DNA of 64,000 bases from CAWJPY01 sp963844865. Lineage in GTDB: Bacteria; Acidobacteriota; Thermoanaerobaculia; Thermoanaerobaculales; Sulfomarinibacteraceae. Of the stretch, positions 7,815 to 17,288 are shown piece after piece. The first letter of the stretch is position 1; the number at the start of each line of letters is the position of its first letter. The stretch lies in contig CAWJPY010000021.1 in the NCBI GenBank assembly GCA_963844865.1, positions 186,001 to 250,000 on the forward strand, written 5' to 3'. The translations under genes were made by a program, and so were the position numbers. Under the pieces are notes generated by a model. It saw nothing but the letters and a program-made list of their open reading frames with translations, had not been told where the DNA came from and did not search any database.

Positions 7815-8978
7815 TCACGCACCGGTGCCACCTCCCTCCATCACACCCAGCATCGCCCTCGCCGCCGTCTCCGCTGCCGCTCGGGCCATGGCGAGGTCGG
7901 CAAGGGCGTAGATGTCTCCTGTGATCGTTCGCCGCTTGTGGCCCAGCCAAGCCGCGATAGCCTCCTCGGACGCGCCAGCTCCGAGAGCCCACGTCGCCGC
8001 CGTGCGTCTCAGGTCGTGGGGTCGGAAGTCCTCCAGATTTGCGGCGAGAAGAATCTCGTTCCACCCGTGGGCGTGCAGGTTGCCGTCCCAACCTCGCTTC
8101 CCCCACAGGGCAGGAAACACAAACGGCCGGCCATGACCGCGCCGCCGCTCGATGATGGCGGCAGCCTCATCCACGAGGGGGACGTCGTGCTCCCGCTTGC
8201 CCTTGAATTTGTTCCTCGGGATGGTCCACAGCTTCTCATCGGCGTCCACCTCGGCAAACTCCATCGACAGCACGTTGCTCTTTCGCTGCGCCGTCAGCAA
8301 CAGGAGCAGGGCCGCGTCGCGTGCAAACTCGCTGTCCGAGTCGTACACCGCCCGCAAAAACCGCTTCATCTCCGACCGCGACAGGTAGCGCTGACGCGCC
8401 TGTTCGGTGAACCGGCGAACGCTCGGGACGGGGTTGGCGAGATCGGTGTGCCCCTGCTCCAGCGCCCACCGCCAGACCGCCCCCAGGAGCGTACGAGCTC
8501 GGTTCGCCGCCACAGGCCCCGAGGAACGCCTCACGTCGTCCATCCAGCGCCGCACGGCAGGCGGGTTGATGGCTGAGAGGGGTTGCCCGTCCAGCCGCGA
8601 CAGGTGTAAGCGGTGAAGCTGTTCGTCCTTCGCAGAGTCCCGCTTGCCGGGTGTCACATCGAGACGGTATGCCTTCCAGACGTCGGCCAGTGTCGCCGTG
8701 GTGGGGTTGATGACGGTGGCGGTCGGTGCCTCGCGCTGGAATGCCCCGAGAACGGCCACAGCGGCCTCTCTCGCTGCGTCCGGATCCATGCCGGGCCAGT
8801 CCCCGAGTTTGACCCGCCGCACGACACCAGCCACCTTCCGGACTACGTAGAACGCCATTGCACCCGACGGCTGCACCACGAGGTTAAGGCCGGGTTGCCG
8901 GGCGTCCCTGATGTAGTATCGCCGTGATGACGGTTCGAGCTTCCGTATGAACGTCTTTGTCAGCTTCACAGGTTCCAT
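7815..8978 (-). CDS. int: tyrosine recombinase / P4-type phage integrase
   Basis: 387 aa. Catalyses site-specific integration and excision. Residues 1-80 resemble the arm-type DNA-binding domain of P4-like integrases (RYYIRDARQPGLNLVVQPSG, then YVVRKVAGVVRRVKLGDWPG). The catalytic domain shows the first Arg in LLLLTAQRKSNVLSM, a beta-hairpin Lys in FKGKREHDVPL, the HxxR box in HDLRRTAATW, GHKRR and the nucleophile Tyr in TGDIYALADL. ATG at 8978 has GGGGGTGGGC before it. P4-type integrases usually sit next to the attachment site, often a tRNA 3' end; I see no tRNA in the 180 bp before the next gene, so the site is probably elsewhere or not a tRNA. Marks the right edge of the element. Confidence 0.93.
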   Translation of the reverse strand: MEPVKLTKTFIRKLEPSSRRYYIRDARQPGLNLVVQPSGAMAFYVVRKVAGVVRRVKLGDWPGMDPDAAREAAVAVLGAFQREAPTATVINPTTATLADVWKAYRLDVTPGKRDSAKDEQLHRLHLSRLDGQPLSAINPPAVRRWMDDVRRSSGPVAANRARTLLGAVWRWALEQGHTDLANPVPSVRRFTEQARQRYLSRSEMKRFLRAVYDSDSEFARDAALLLLLTAQRKSNVLSMEFAEVDADEKLWTIPRNKFKGKREHDVPLVDEAAAIIERRRGHGRPFVFPALWGKRGWDGNLHAHGWNEILLAANLEDFRPHDLRRTAATWALGAGASEEAIAAWLGHKRRTITGDIYALADLAMARAAAETAARAMLGVMEGGGTGA

Positions 8979-9161
8979 GCCCACCCCCGGTGCAACCCGT
9001 GCAACCCTGCGCCGTTTTTCGCGGTTCGTGTCTGTGTTGCATCACGTGTCTAAGTTACTCTCAGGGATGGGAGATGTCAACGTATTGAGGAAAACAGAGG
9101 AACGGAGAAACATGGCATGACGTGCCCCACAGACCCGGATTTTTTTGGCTAGACTGCGGCT

Positions 9162-11777
9162 ATGAGTGCGACCGAGCCCGGCACCAACGACGAGTCCTCC
9201 GAGCCTGCCGCCGCACCCGGCCGCGGGGGCGCTCAGCTCGCGGACTTCCTGCCACCCGGCGGGACCATCTCCAGCGATGACATCCTGGATCGCTTCCTCG
9301 AGTGGTGCTCCGCCGCCGGCTACGACCTCTATCCCGCCCAGGAAGAGGCGCTCCTGGAGGTGATGGCGGGCCGGCACGTGGTCCTGAGCACCCCGACCGG
9401 GTCCGGCAAGTCGTTGGTCGCCCTCGGCCTCCACTTCAAGGCCATCTGCGAGGGCGCGGTCAGCTACTACACCTCGCCCATCAAGGCGTTGGCCAGCGAG
9501 AAGTTCTTCGCCCTGTGCGACCAGCTCGGGCCCGATCGCGTGGGGATGCTCACCGGCGACGCCGCCATCAACGCCTCCGCGCCCCTGATCTGCTGCACCG
9601 CCGAGGTGCTGGCGAACCTCGCGCTCCGCCGCGGATCCCTGCTGAACGCGCCCTACGTGGTCATGGACGAGTTCCACTACTACGCCGACCGCGACCGTGG
9701 GTGGGCCTGGCAGGTCCCGCTGATCAGCCTGCCGGCGACCCGGTTCCTGCTCATGTCCGCCACGCTGGGCGACATGAGCACCATCGCGGGCCACCTCACG
9801 CGCAGGAGCGGAGTGGAGGTGGCCACCGTCACGTCCAGCGAGCGCCCGGTCCCCCTGGACTACGAGTACCGCCAGACCCCTCTCCACGAGACCGTCGAGG
9901 CCCTGGTCCGCGAGGGCCGGTCCCCGATCTACGTGGTCAACTTCACTCAGCGCGCCTGCGCCGAGGTGGCTCAGGGCCTCACCAGCATGCAGCTCACCAC
10001 CCGGGAGGAGCGGGAGGCGATCCGGGAGGCCACGGCCGGCACCAGGTTCGACACGCCCTACGGCCGCGAGTTCCGCCGTTTCCTCTCCTTCGGGATCGGC
10101 GTCCATCACGCCGGCCTCCTGCCCCGCTACCGCCTGGAGGTGGAGCGGCTCTCCCAGCGAGGTCTCCTCAAGGTCATCTCCGGCACGGACACCCTGGGCG
10201 TCGGGGTCAACATCCCCATCCGCACCGTCCTGTTCACCGCCCTCGCCAAGTTCGACGGCCGCCGCATCGCGCGGCTGAAGGTCCGCGAGTTCAAGCAGAT
10301 CGCCGGACGCGCCGGGCGCAAAGGCTTCGACGAGCAGGGCAGCGTGGTCTGCCAGGCCCCCGAGCACGAGATCGAGCGGGCGCGGGAGCAGGCCCGGGGG
10401 GGGGAAAGAAGCGCCGCGGCGGGACCAAGACGGCCCCCGCCAACACGCCCTCGTGGTCCGAGGAGACGTTCCGCAACCTCATCGACCGTCCCCCCGAGAC
10501 GCTCACGTCGCGCTTTCGGGTCACCTCGGGCATGATCCTCGACCTCATCCAGCGCGATGCGGAGCTCAACGACCCCGAGGCGCCCAACTTCACCTCCCTG
10601 CGCCGCCTGATCGGCGACTGCCACGAAGATGACGGCTCCAAGCAGCGCCTGCTCCAGCGCGGCGGCACAACTGGTGCGCTCCTTGTATCGCGCCGGAATC
10701 ATCGAGACGGCGGCCGACGTCGACACGGGCTACCGCTGGGTGGTGGTCCGCGCCGGCCTCCAGGCGGACTTCTCCCTCTTCCACACCCTCTCCCTGTTCC
10801 TGGTGACCGCCCTCGCGGACCTCGACCAGGACCACGAGGACTACGCCTTCGACCTGGTGAGCGTCGTCGAGTCGGTGCTGGAGGACCCGGTCATCATCCT
10901 CCGCAAGCAGGTGGACCGACTCAAGCAGGAGCTGCTCGCGCAGCTCAAGGCGGACGGCGTTCCCTACGAGCAGCGGATGGAACGCCTCGACGAGGTCACC
11001 CACCCCCAGCCCTGCGCGGACTTCATCTGGTCCGCCTTCGAGCGCTTCCGGGACATCCACCCCTGGGTGGGCGGTGAGATCATCCGCCCCAAGTCCATCG
11101 GCCGGGAGCTCCTCTACGAGCTGGTCACGTTCGGCGAGTACGTGCGCCGCTACGGTCTGCAGCGCTCGGAGGGGGTGCTCCTGCGCTATCTCTCACAGCT
11201 CTACAAGACCCTCGAGCAGAACGTCCCGGACTGGGCCAAGAACGAGGCAGCCGAAGACCTCATCGCCCACCTCCGCGCCACCCTGGAGCGGATCGACACC
11301 AGCCTCATCGAGGAGTGGGAGAGCCTCCTCCACCCCGAGCTTCGCTTCCAGGGCATCGCCGACAGCCACCAGGCCCACCGCCTCCTGGTGGTCGAACAGC
11401 TCCTGAGCGACCCCGGGGCCTTCACCTCCCGGGTGCGGGCGGAGCTGCACCAGCTCCTCCGGCTGCTGGCCCGTCAGGACTGGGAGGAGGCCGCCCTCGC
11501 CGTCCGCCAGCCGGCGGACGATCCCTGGCCCGCCGAGCGCATCGAGCAGGCGATGGCCCCGTTCCTCGCGGTGCACGAAGCGCTCGCCTTCCACCACCAG
11601 GCGCGGCTCGCCGAAGCGACGCGGACGGTCCGCACGGGGGAGCGGAGCTGGCAGGTCGTGCAGGTCCTGCACGGTCCCGACGGCCCCACGGAGTGGTACC
11701 TGGAAGGCCGGATCGACCTCAGCCGGGTGGAGGACCTCGACGGCCCGCTCATCGCGCTCGTGCACATCGGGACCTGA
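9162..11777 (+). pseudogene. Ski2-like DEAD/DEAH RNA helicase (DUF3516 type) with two apparent frameshifts
   Basis: Conceptually 871 aa. Helicase domain 1 has Walker A STPTGSGKSLVAL, the DEFH box VMDEFHYYADRDR and LMSATLGD; domain 2 has HHAGLLPRYRLEVERL, GTDTLGVGVNIP and QIAGRAGRKGF. The rest matches the C-terminal helical region of DUF3516 helicases, which are Ski2-related RNA helicases. The frame is lost at a run of nine G (10396-10404), where one more G would keep it, and regained near 10657-10663, where one base is extra. The intervening 85 codons read sensibly in the second frame (SWSEETFRNLIDRPPETL, later FRVTSGMILDLI). A -1/+1 pair that cancels suggests base-calling error or recent slippage rather than decay. 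As printed, frames 9162-10535 and 10629-11777 are separate. TAGACT sits 6 nt before the ATG, so the mRNA may be leaderless. Confidence 0.85.
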
Positions 11778-11802
11778 GGACGACGCAGCGCGGGAGCGGT
11801 GG

Positions 11803-13021
11803 TCAGCGGGCGGCGGCGCCCACCTCCCTGCGCGACGGTGCCGCGGCCAGGGCGGCGTCCAGGATGGCCATGGCCCGGGTCAGGGTCGCGGCGTCGTACA
11901 TGAACGCGATCCGCACCTCGTCGACGCCCAGGCCGTCACTGACGTAGAACCCCGCCCCGGGGGCCAGGCACACCGTCTCGCCGCCATCCTCGAAGTCGCG
12001 CAGCAGCCACAGCGCGAACTCCTCGCAGCTCGAGATGGGCAGGCGCGTCATGGTGTAGAAGGAGCCCTCGCTGCGGTGCGGCGTCGAGCCCGTCGATCCG
12101 CGCCAGGCCGTTGTAGACCGCGTCCCGCCGTCCCTCGTACTCCGTGCGCAGGCGCTCCGAGTAGGCGCGCCCCTCCTCGAGCATGGGGACCACCATGAGC
12201 TGCTCGGCGGTCGCCACCGACAGCCTCGCCTGGCACATTCTCAAGGCCACGTCCAACACCTGCCGGTTGTGGGACGCCATGCAACCGATCCGCACGCCGC
12301 AGGCGTTGAAGCGCTTGGAGACGCTGTCGACCACGATGATGCGGTCCTCCAGCTCGCGGAAGCGGCTGAACGACCGGACCTCGCCGCCGTCGTACACGAA
12401 CTCCCGGTAGACCTCGTCGCAGATCACGAACAGGTCCGCCTCCACGGCCACCTCGGCCACCGCTTCCAGCTCCTCGAGTGTGTAGGCGGTGCCGGTGGGG
12501 TTGGAGGGGTTGCAGAGCAGGATGGCCCTGGTCTTCGGTGTCAACCGGGCGCGCAGACGCTCCGCCGAGCCGAAGTGGTAGCCCTCCTCCACCCGCAGAG
12601 TGATGGGGGACAGCGTGACGTCCGCCTGGGCGGCAAAGCTCAGGTAGTTGGTGTAGCAGGGCTCGAAGACCAGCACCTCGCCGCCGCCCCCGGCGGTCAC
12701 GCCGAGGGCGAAGGTGATGGCCTCGCTGGCGCCCGTCGTGACCAGGATCTCGTCCGGGGCGAACGAGATGCCCCAGCTCGCGAAGAAGGCGCTCCACGCC
12801 TCCCGCGCCCGGGGCAGACCCTCGCTCGGGGCATAGGCGAGGCGGTCCAGGGCGAGACCGTGCAGCTCGGCGATCATCTCCGGTGGGGTCGGCATGTCCG
12901 GCTGCCCGATGTTCAGGTAGATCACCTTCGTGCCCCTCGCCTCGGCCGCCCGCGCAAAGGGGGCGAGCTTGCGAATCGGTGACTCCTGAAGGGTGACGGA
13001 TCGTGGGGAGAGTCTCGGCAT
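11803..13021 (-). pseudogene. class I/II PLP-dependent aminotransferase with one apparent frameshift
   Basis: Conceptually 405 aa, aspartate/aromatic-aminotransferase fold. Visible: YLNIGQPDMPTPPEM, TTGASEAITFALG, NPSNPTGTAYTLEELE, FVICDEVYREFVYD and the PLP lysine in VDSVSKRFNACGVRIG. ATG at 13021 has GAGGTGGCC before it. Near 12070-12085 one extra base breaks the frame: the C-terminal domain continues in another frame as SEGSFYTMTRLPISSCEEFA to GFYVSDGLGVDEVRIAFMYD and a stop at 11803. Removing one base makes a normal-length enzyme, so sequencing error is likely. Substrate cannot be read from the sequence. Convergent with the helicase gene, 25 bp apart. Confidence 0.85.
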
Positions 13022-13136
13022 GGCCACCTCGGCGGCGGGTTGTCCGCTGCGGGCACGATTGTAGCGAATCGCCGACGTTCGTGCCGCTGATGACCTCTTC
13101 ACGGCCCGAACCCCGTACAATTCCCTCTCGAGATCC

Positions 13137-14663
13137 ATGACCGCGCTCGGAACCCGTCTCCGCGCCCTCCTCAAGCCCCGCCTCCTGTGGGACCTGTTCA
13201 TGGTGTGGGCGGCCCTCATCAACCTCTACCTGATCGGCTTCGACCTCACCTACTTCTGGCTGCGGCCCACCTACCTGCGCGTGGTGCCGGTGGTGACCCG
13301 GATCTACGATCCCGTCAAGGGGGTGGAGCCGCAGCCCCTGACCAGCGATCTCCTGGACCAGATCCGGTCCACCCGCCAGCTCGTTGCACAGACCCCGCCG
13401 CCGGGCGTCGTCCGGAAGCGGGCCGAGGAGCTGCGCACGCTGACCCGGCGGGTCATCGCCGACAATCCCTTCGCCCGCTCCGGACAGAACCACAGCTACC
13501 GGCTCCTGGTGAGTCAGGTGGCGCGCGCCGGCGGCCTCCCCTCCGCCGCGCTCCGCAATCCGGCGGACCTCGACCGTGCCGTGCGGGCCTTCTGGCCAGG
13601 CTCCCTGTCGGCCCTGCGCCACCGGCTGGCCACCCTGGATCCTCACATCGAGCAGGCCCTGGCCTCCAACTACTACCGGGAGTACGACCGCAGCGGCCAC
13701 CTCACCGACCACTTCTGGATCATCGATCTCCCCTTCCTGGTCCTGTTCTGGATCGAGTTCGCCGTCCGCTGGATCCTCGCCCTGCGCCGCCACACCTACG
13801 CCCGGTGGTTCTTCTTCCCCATCTTCAACTGGTACGACCTCCTCGGCCTCGTTCCCGCGTGGTACTTCCGGGTGTTCCGTCTCCTGCGCGTGGTCTCCAT
13901 CTACATGCGCCTCCGCCGCAGCGTCTACTCCACCGTGGGCCAGGACGTTGTCAGCCGAGCCGTGGCGTACGTGTCCAACATCATCACCGAGGAGGTCTCC
14001 GATCGGGTGGCGTTGAGGATCCTGGGCGAGCTCGAGGAGGAGATCGCCGCAGGGACCCACATCCGCATCGCGCGCTCGACCTTCGAGCCGCGTCGAGGAG
14101 AGATCGAGCGGGTGGTGGTGAACCAGATCCGGCAGATGCTCACCGACGACAACACCATGGAGCACCTCCGAAGCCTCCTCCGTCTCAACCTGGAGACCGC
14201 CGTGGCCCAAGCGGAGGCCCTGCGCAGCGTGCCCCTGCCCGCCGCCATCGTGAAGCCCGTGGTGCGGTTCACCGGCGAGGTCATCCTCGACACCACTCTG
14301 GAGACGGTCGCCGCCACCCTGGACTCCGAGGCCGGCCGACAGGCGGTGGACGAGATGGCGGCCGCCGTCCTGGACGACCTCTTCTACGGACCCGGCCTGG
14401 TCGAGATCGAGGTCGTGGCCAAGGAGATCGCGCTCGGCGTCCTCGCGCGCATGAAGGAGGTGGTCGCCATCAAGAAGTGGGCGCGGCCGTCCCCCGACCC
14501 GATGGATGTCATGGGCGGCGCGGAGCACCCCGACCCGACGGCCTCCACCAGCGCCGACGACCTGGGCGCCTCAGACGATCGGGGACCCACTGACGCGGCA
14601 CCTCCCACGCCCCCCGACCACGAGGATGCGGCGGACGACGAGGAGCCTCGACGCCGAGGGTGA
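13137..14663 (+). CDS. membrane protein with voltage-sensor-like S4 helix
   Basis: 508 aa, family not recognised. A first membrane helix lies at about 18-41, followed by a 150-residue non-membrane stretch, then helices at about 192-216 and 225-245. Residues 241-262 (FRVFRLLRVVSIYMRLRR) carry Arg at roughly every third position, like the S4 segment of voltage-gated channels, and the preceding FWIEFAVRWI...NWYDLLGL part resembles S3. No pore or selectivity-filter motif is visible. The C-terminal 230 residues are helical and soluble, with an acidic, Pro-rich tail. TACAAT lies 15 nt before the ATG. Divergent from the aminotransferase gene with 115 bp between them. Could be a sensor or an unusual channel subunit. 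Confidence 0.75.
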   Translation: MTALGTRLRALLKPRLLWDLFMVWAALINLYLIGFDLTYFWLRPTYLRVVPVVTRIYDPVKGVEPQPLTSDLLDQIRSTRQLVAQTPPPGVVRKRAEELRTLTRRVIADNPFARSGQNHSYRLLVSQVARAGGLPSAALRNPADLDRAVRAFWPGSLSALRHRLATLDPHIEQALASNYYREYDRSGHLTDHFWIIDLPFLVLFWIEFAVRWILALRRHTYARWFFFPIFNWYDLLGLVPAWYFRVFRLLRVVSIYMRLRRSVYSTVGQDVVSRAVAYVSNIITEEVSDRVALRILGELEEEIAAGTHIRIARSTFEPRRGEIERVVVNQIRQMLTDDNTMEHLRSLLRLNLETAVAQAEALRSVPLPAAIVKPVVRFTGEVILDTTLETVAATLDSEAGRQAVDEMAAAVLDDLFYGPGLVEIEVVAKEIALGVLARMKEVVAIKKWARPSPDPMDVMGGAEHPDPTASTSADDLGASDDRGPTDAAPPTPPDHEDAADDEEPRRRG

Positions 14664-14817
14664 CCAGGTGCGGCGCCTCAGAGCCGGTGCCATGCACCCC
14701 GTTTCGACTCGATAGTACGCACGTCGCCCCATCCGAAAGGGTGCCTGGTCCGTTTCTGGCGAGCCCGACGCCAAAGGGCGCGCGGCATTGGGACGCGCAT
14801 TGCGGTACGCTCGGGGC

Positions 14818-15882
14818 GTGACCGCCGTCCGGCGCATCCTGCACTGCGATATGGACTGCTTCTACGCGGCGGTCCACACCCGCGACGAGCCCGAGCTTCG
14901 CGGCCGTCCGGTCGTGGTCGGCGGAGACCCCCACGGCCGCGGCGTCGTCGCCGCCGCGAGCTACGAGGCGCGCGCTTTCGGCATCCACTCCGCCATGCCC
15001 GCCGCCCAGGCCCTGCGCCTCTGCCCCCAGGTCGTCTTCCTGCGCCCCGACTTCCGCCGTTACCGCGGCGAGTCGGAGAAGATCTTCTCCATCTATCGCG
15101 ACTTCACGCCGGTCATGGAGCCCATGTCCCTGGACGAGGCATATCTGGACGTGACCGATCACCTCGGTGAGCTCGGGAGCGCCACGGCCATCGCTCGCGC
15201 TATCCGCCACCGGGTGAGCAGCGAGCGCAGCCTCACCGTGAGCGTGGGAGTCGGCCCCAACAAGCTGGTGGCCAAGATCGCGTCGGACTTCGACAAGCCG
15301 GACGGCCTCACCGTGGTCCCTCCCGCGGAGGTGGAGGCGTTCCTGGCCCCGCTGCCGGTGCGCCGCCTGCACGGCATCGGTCCCGCCACCGAGCAGGCCC
15401 TGGCCGAGCTGGAGGTGGCCACCGTCGCCGACCTGCGAGCCCTGTCCCTGGATCGGCTGTTGGCCCGTTTCGGGTCCTGGGGGCGGACCCTGTGGGAGGC
15501 GGCACGCGGCATCGACGAGCGTCCCGTCCAGACCCACCACCGCCGCAAGAGCCTCAGCGCCGAGCGCACCTTCCCCAAGGACATCCGCGCCATCCCCCCC
15601 ATGGAGGGGGTCCTCGCCGAGCTGGCCCAGGAGGTGGCGACGGGGCTGGGCAAGCGCCGCCTCGCGGCCTGCCGGGTGACCCTCAAGGTCCGCTACTCCG
15701 ACTTCGAGACGATCACCCGATCCCACACCCTTGCCGCGCCCATCGCCAGTGCCGCAGACATCGCGACCTGCGCCTGCCAGCTCCTCCGCCGCACCGAGGC
15801 CGACCGGCGTCCGGTCCGCCTCCTCGGCGTCGGCGCCGGCGCCTTGCTCCCCTCGGATCTGCGACAGCTCAGCCTCTTCTGA
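14818..15882 (+). CDS. dinB: DNA polymerase IV (Y-family translesion polymerase)
   Basis: 354 aa, error-prone polymerase that bypasses DNA lesions. The palm/finger motifs are intact: RILHCDMDCFYAAVH (first catalytic Asp), VVAAASYEARAFGIHSAMP, MSLDEAYLDVTD (second acidic pair), VGVGPNKLVAKIASDFDKP. HhH thumb: RLHGIGPATEQALAEL. The little-finger domain runs to the end. GTG at 14818 gives the usual short N-terminus; TACGCT sits 6 nt before it, so the transcript may be leaderless. The C-terminus (LLPSDLRQLSLF) resembles the QLxLF beta-clamp binding motif. Full family length. Confidence 0.95.
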   Translation: MTAVRRILHCDMDCFYAAVHTRDEPELRGRPVVVGGDPHGRGVVAAASYEARAFGIHSAMPAAQALRLCPQVVFLRPDFRRYRGESEKIFSIYRDFTPVMEPMSLDEAYLDVTDHLGELGSATAIARAIRHRVSSERSLTVSVGVGPNKLVAKIASDFDKPDGLTVVPPAEVEAFLAPLPVRRLHGIGPATEQALAELEVATVADLRALSLDRLLARFGSWGRTLWEAARGIDERPVQTHHRRKSLSAERTFPKDIRAIPPMEGVLAELAQEVATGLGKRRLAACRVTLKVRYSDFETITRSHTLAAPIASAADIATCACQLLRRTEADRRPVRLLGVGAGALLPSDLRQLSLF

Positions 15883-15907
15883 GGATGTACCCTGGAGCCG
15901 GAGGGCG

Positions 15908-16399
15908 ATGGAAGGAGTGGCCACGAGGGTCGACAGCAGGGCGCGGATGTGGCTGTTGGCCACGGCGTTCGCCGCCGCATCTTTTCTGGCCGGCGCCGTG
16001 CTGGCGCCCCTGGCCGCCGGCCGTCTTGGCGGGGCCGGCAGCCTGCTGCGGCTCCTCTATCGCCCGGTCTGCCACCAGATCCCTTCCCGCTGCTTCGACC
16101 TCGGGTGGGGGCCGCTGGCGGTGTGCGCCAGGTGCACCGGGCTCTATCTGGGCGCCACGGCAGCACTCTTCGCCGCGGTCATCACCGCGCGCACCTTTCG
16201 CCCCCGCTGGCCGTGGCTCGTCGCCGCGGCGGCGCCCTCCGTGATCGACTTCGGCTTCGGGTTCGTGGGCCTCCCCAGCCTGGGCAACTGGCCGCGCTTC
16301 GCGCTGGCCCTCCCCTTCGGCGCCCTCTGCGGCGTCTACCTCGCCGACGCCATCGCTGACATCGCGTCTCGAGACCGCTCGAGGAATCCCCTACAATGA
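15908..16399 (+). CDS. DUF2085 family membrane protein
   Basis: 163 aa with four probable membrane helices. The family signature is present: YRPVCHQIPSRCFDLGW and LAVCARCTGLYLGATA, with the paired CHQ and CARCxG motifs that suggest a metal or redox site. ATG at 15908 has CCGGAGGGCG before it. Starts 25 nt after dinB, same direction. Function of the family is not known. The stop overlaps a TACAAT sequence that may be the promoter of the next gene. Confidence 0.8.
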   Translation: MEGVATRVDSRARMWLLATAFAAASFLAGAVLAPLAAGRLGGAGSLLRLLYRPVCHQIPSRCFDLGWGPLAVCARCTGLYLGATAALFAAVITARTFRPRWPWLVAAAAPSVIDFGFGFVGLPSLGNWPRFALALPFGALCGVYLADAIADIASRDRSRNPLQ

Positions 16400-16423
16400 C
16401 CACATCCGGCGAAGGAGGAGAAG

Positions 16424-16972
16424 ATGCAGGCTCAACCCCCCTCGATGCTGAAGCCCGCGCTCGTGTCCGGGACCGTGTTCGGCGTCGTCGCAGCCATCCC
16501 CGTCGTCAACTGGATCAACTGCGCCTGCTGCGCGCTGATCATCGGCAGCGGGTTCCTGGCGGCGTACCTCCTGTCCCAGCAGCACAAGGCCGCGGATGTC
16601 ACCTTCACCCCATCGACGGGCGCCCACGTCGGGCTCATGTCGGGCCTGGTCTACGGGGTCGTCACCAGCATCGTCTCCACCATCCTCAGCTTCGTCTTCG
16701 GGTTCGGTGACTTCGACAAGATGCTGGAGCAGATGCGCCAGATGGGCACCGTCAACCCCGAGACCATGCAGCAGATCACACACTTCATGCAGTCAACCGG
16801 ACCCACCGTGATCCTGCTCTTCGGCGTCTTCATGTCGCTCCTGCTCGGCGCCATTTTCGGCACCCTGGGAGGCCTCATCGGCGGCTCGCTGTTCCGCGTG
16901 TCCCCCGCACAGCCCCCGGATGCCTCGCCCGAGCTGCCGCCACCGCCACCGCCCGTCGGTCCAGGAGCCTGA
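16424..16972 (+). CDS. small membrane protein, unknown
   Basis: 182 aa with about four hydrophobic helices (LVSGTVFGVVAAIPVVNWIN; CALIIGSGFLAAYLL; GLVYGVVTSIVSTILSFVFG; VILLFGVFMSLLLGAIFGTL) and a Met/Gln-rich loop between the last two. The C-terminus is proline-rich. AAGGAGGAGAAG is a strong ribosome site; TACAAT lies 26 nt before the ATG. Resembles small DUF-type membrane proteins of Gram-negative bacteria; no function known. Confidence 0.75.
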   Translation: MQAQPPSMLKPALVSGTVFGVVAAIPVVNWINCACCALIIGSGFLAAYLLSQQHKAADVTFTPSTGAHVGLMSGLVYGVVTSIVSTILSFVFGFGDFDKMLEQMRQMGTVNPETMQQITHFMQSTGPTVILLFGVFMSLLLGAIFGTLGGLIGGSLFRVSPAQPPDASPELPPPPPPVGPGA

Positions 16973-17281
16973 GGGACCTCCACGGCACCGCCGTCGACCA
17001 TGCACGGGTCCGCTGCACGTGTCGTGCGGATCCCCGCCAAGGCGCCCAGCGCCCGGTGCGGCCCACGCAGCGGCAACCCCCTCGAGCCTCGGCCGACCTT
17101 GCGCAACGCAGGAAGGAGAACCGATGCACTCTCCGATCCCGCATCGATCTCCCGCTCTCCGTCGCTCCAGGTCCGACCCGTCGTCCTCCGACCTGCTTGC
17201 TCCCCACATCGGGACCCACGAGGACCATCCACGGTGTTGATCACTCGCACTCCTCGTGGTACGAAGATGGGGAGCACATCA
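16973..17281. other. 310-bp non-coding stretch before the cassette island
   Basis: No convincing gene. GC falls towards the right end. The last bases lead straight into the GTTAGAT core site at 17282. I searched it by eye for an attC left arm (RYYYAAC) or an integron integrase gene and found neither, so it is either host DNA at an insertion point or a degenerate attI. Confidence 0.5.
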
Positions 17282-17288
17282 GTTAGAT
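17282..17288 (+). other. integron core site (left boundary of cassette 1)
   Basis: GTTAGAT fits the integron recombination consensus GTTRRRY. Cleavage G^TT would place the first cassette base at 17283. It is the exact reverse complement of ATCTAAC at 17940-17946, the left end of the attC that follows the HAD gene. This is the relation expected between the two ends of one cassette in its circular form. It overlaps the HAD start codon. Confidence 0.75.

Noticed and set aside
8979..9161. tRNA or att site next to the integrase
   Set aside because: P4-type integrases often border a tRNA, but no cloverleaf or T-arm motif is visible. Short repeats such as TGCAACCC are too weak to call an attachment site without the other end of the element.
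12048..14528. 826-codon minus-strand frame
   Set aside because: Covers both the aminotransferase in the wrong frame and the antisense of the membrane protein gene.
17100..17281. attC or attI upstream of cassette 1
   Set aside because: No RYYYAAC left core or paired arms could be found; left as an unexplained boundary rather than called.
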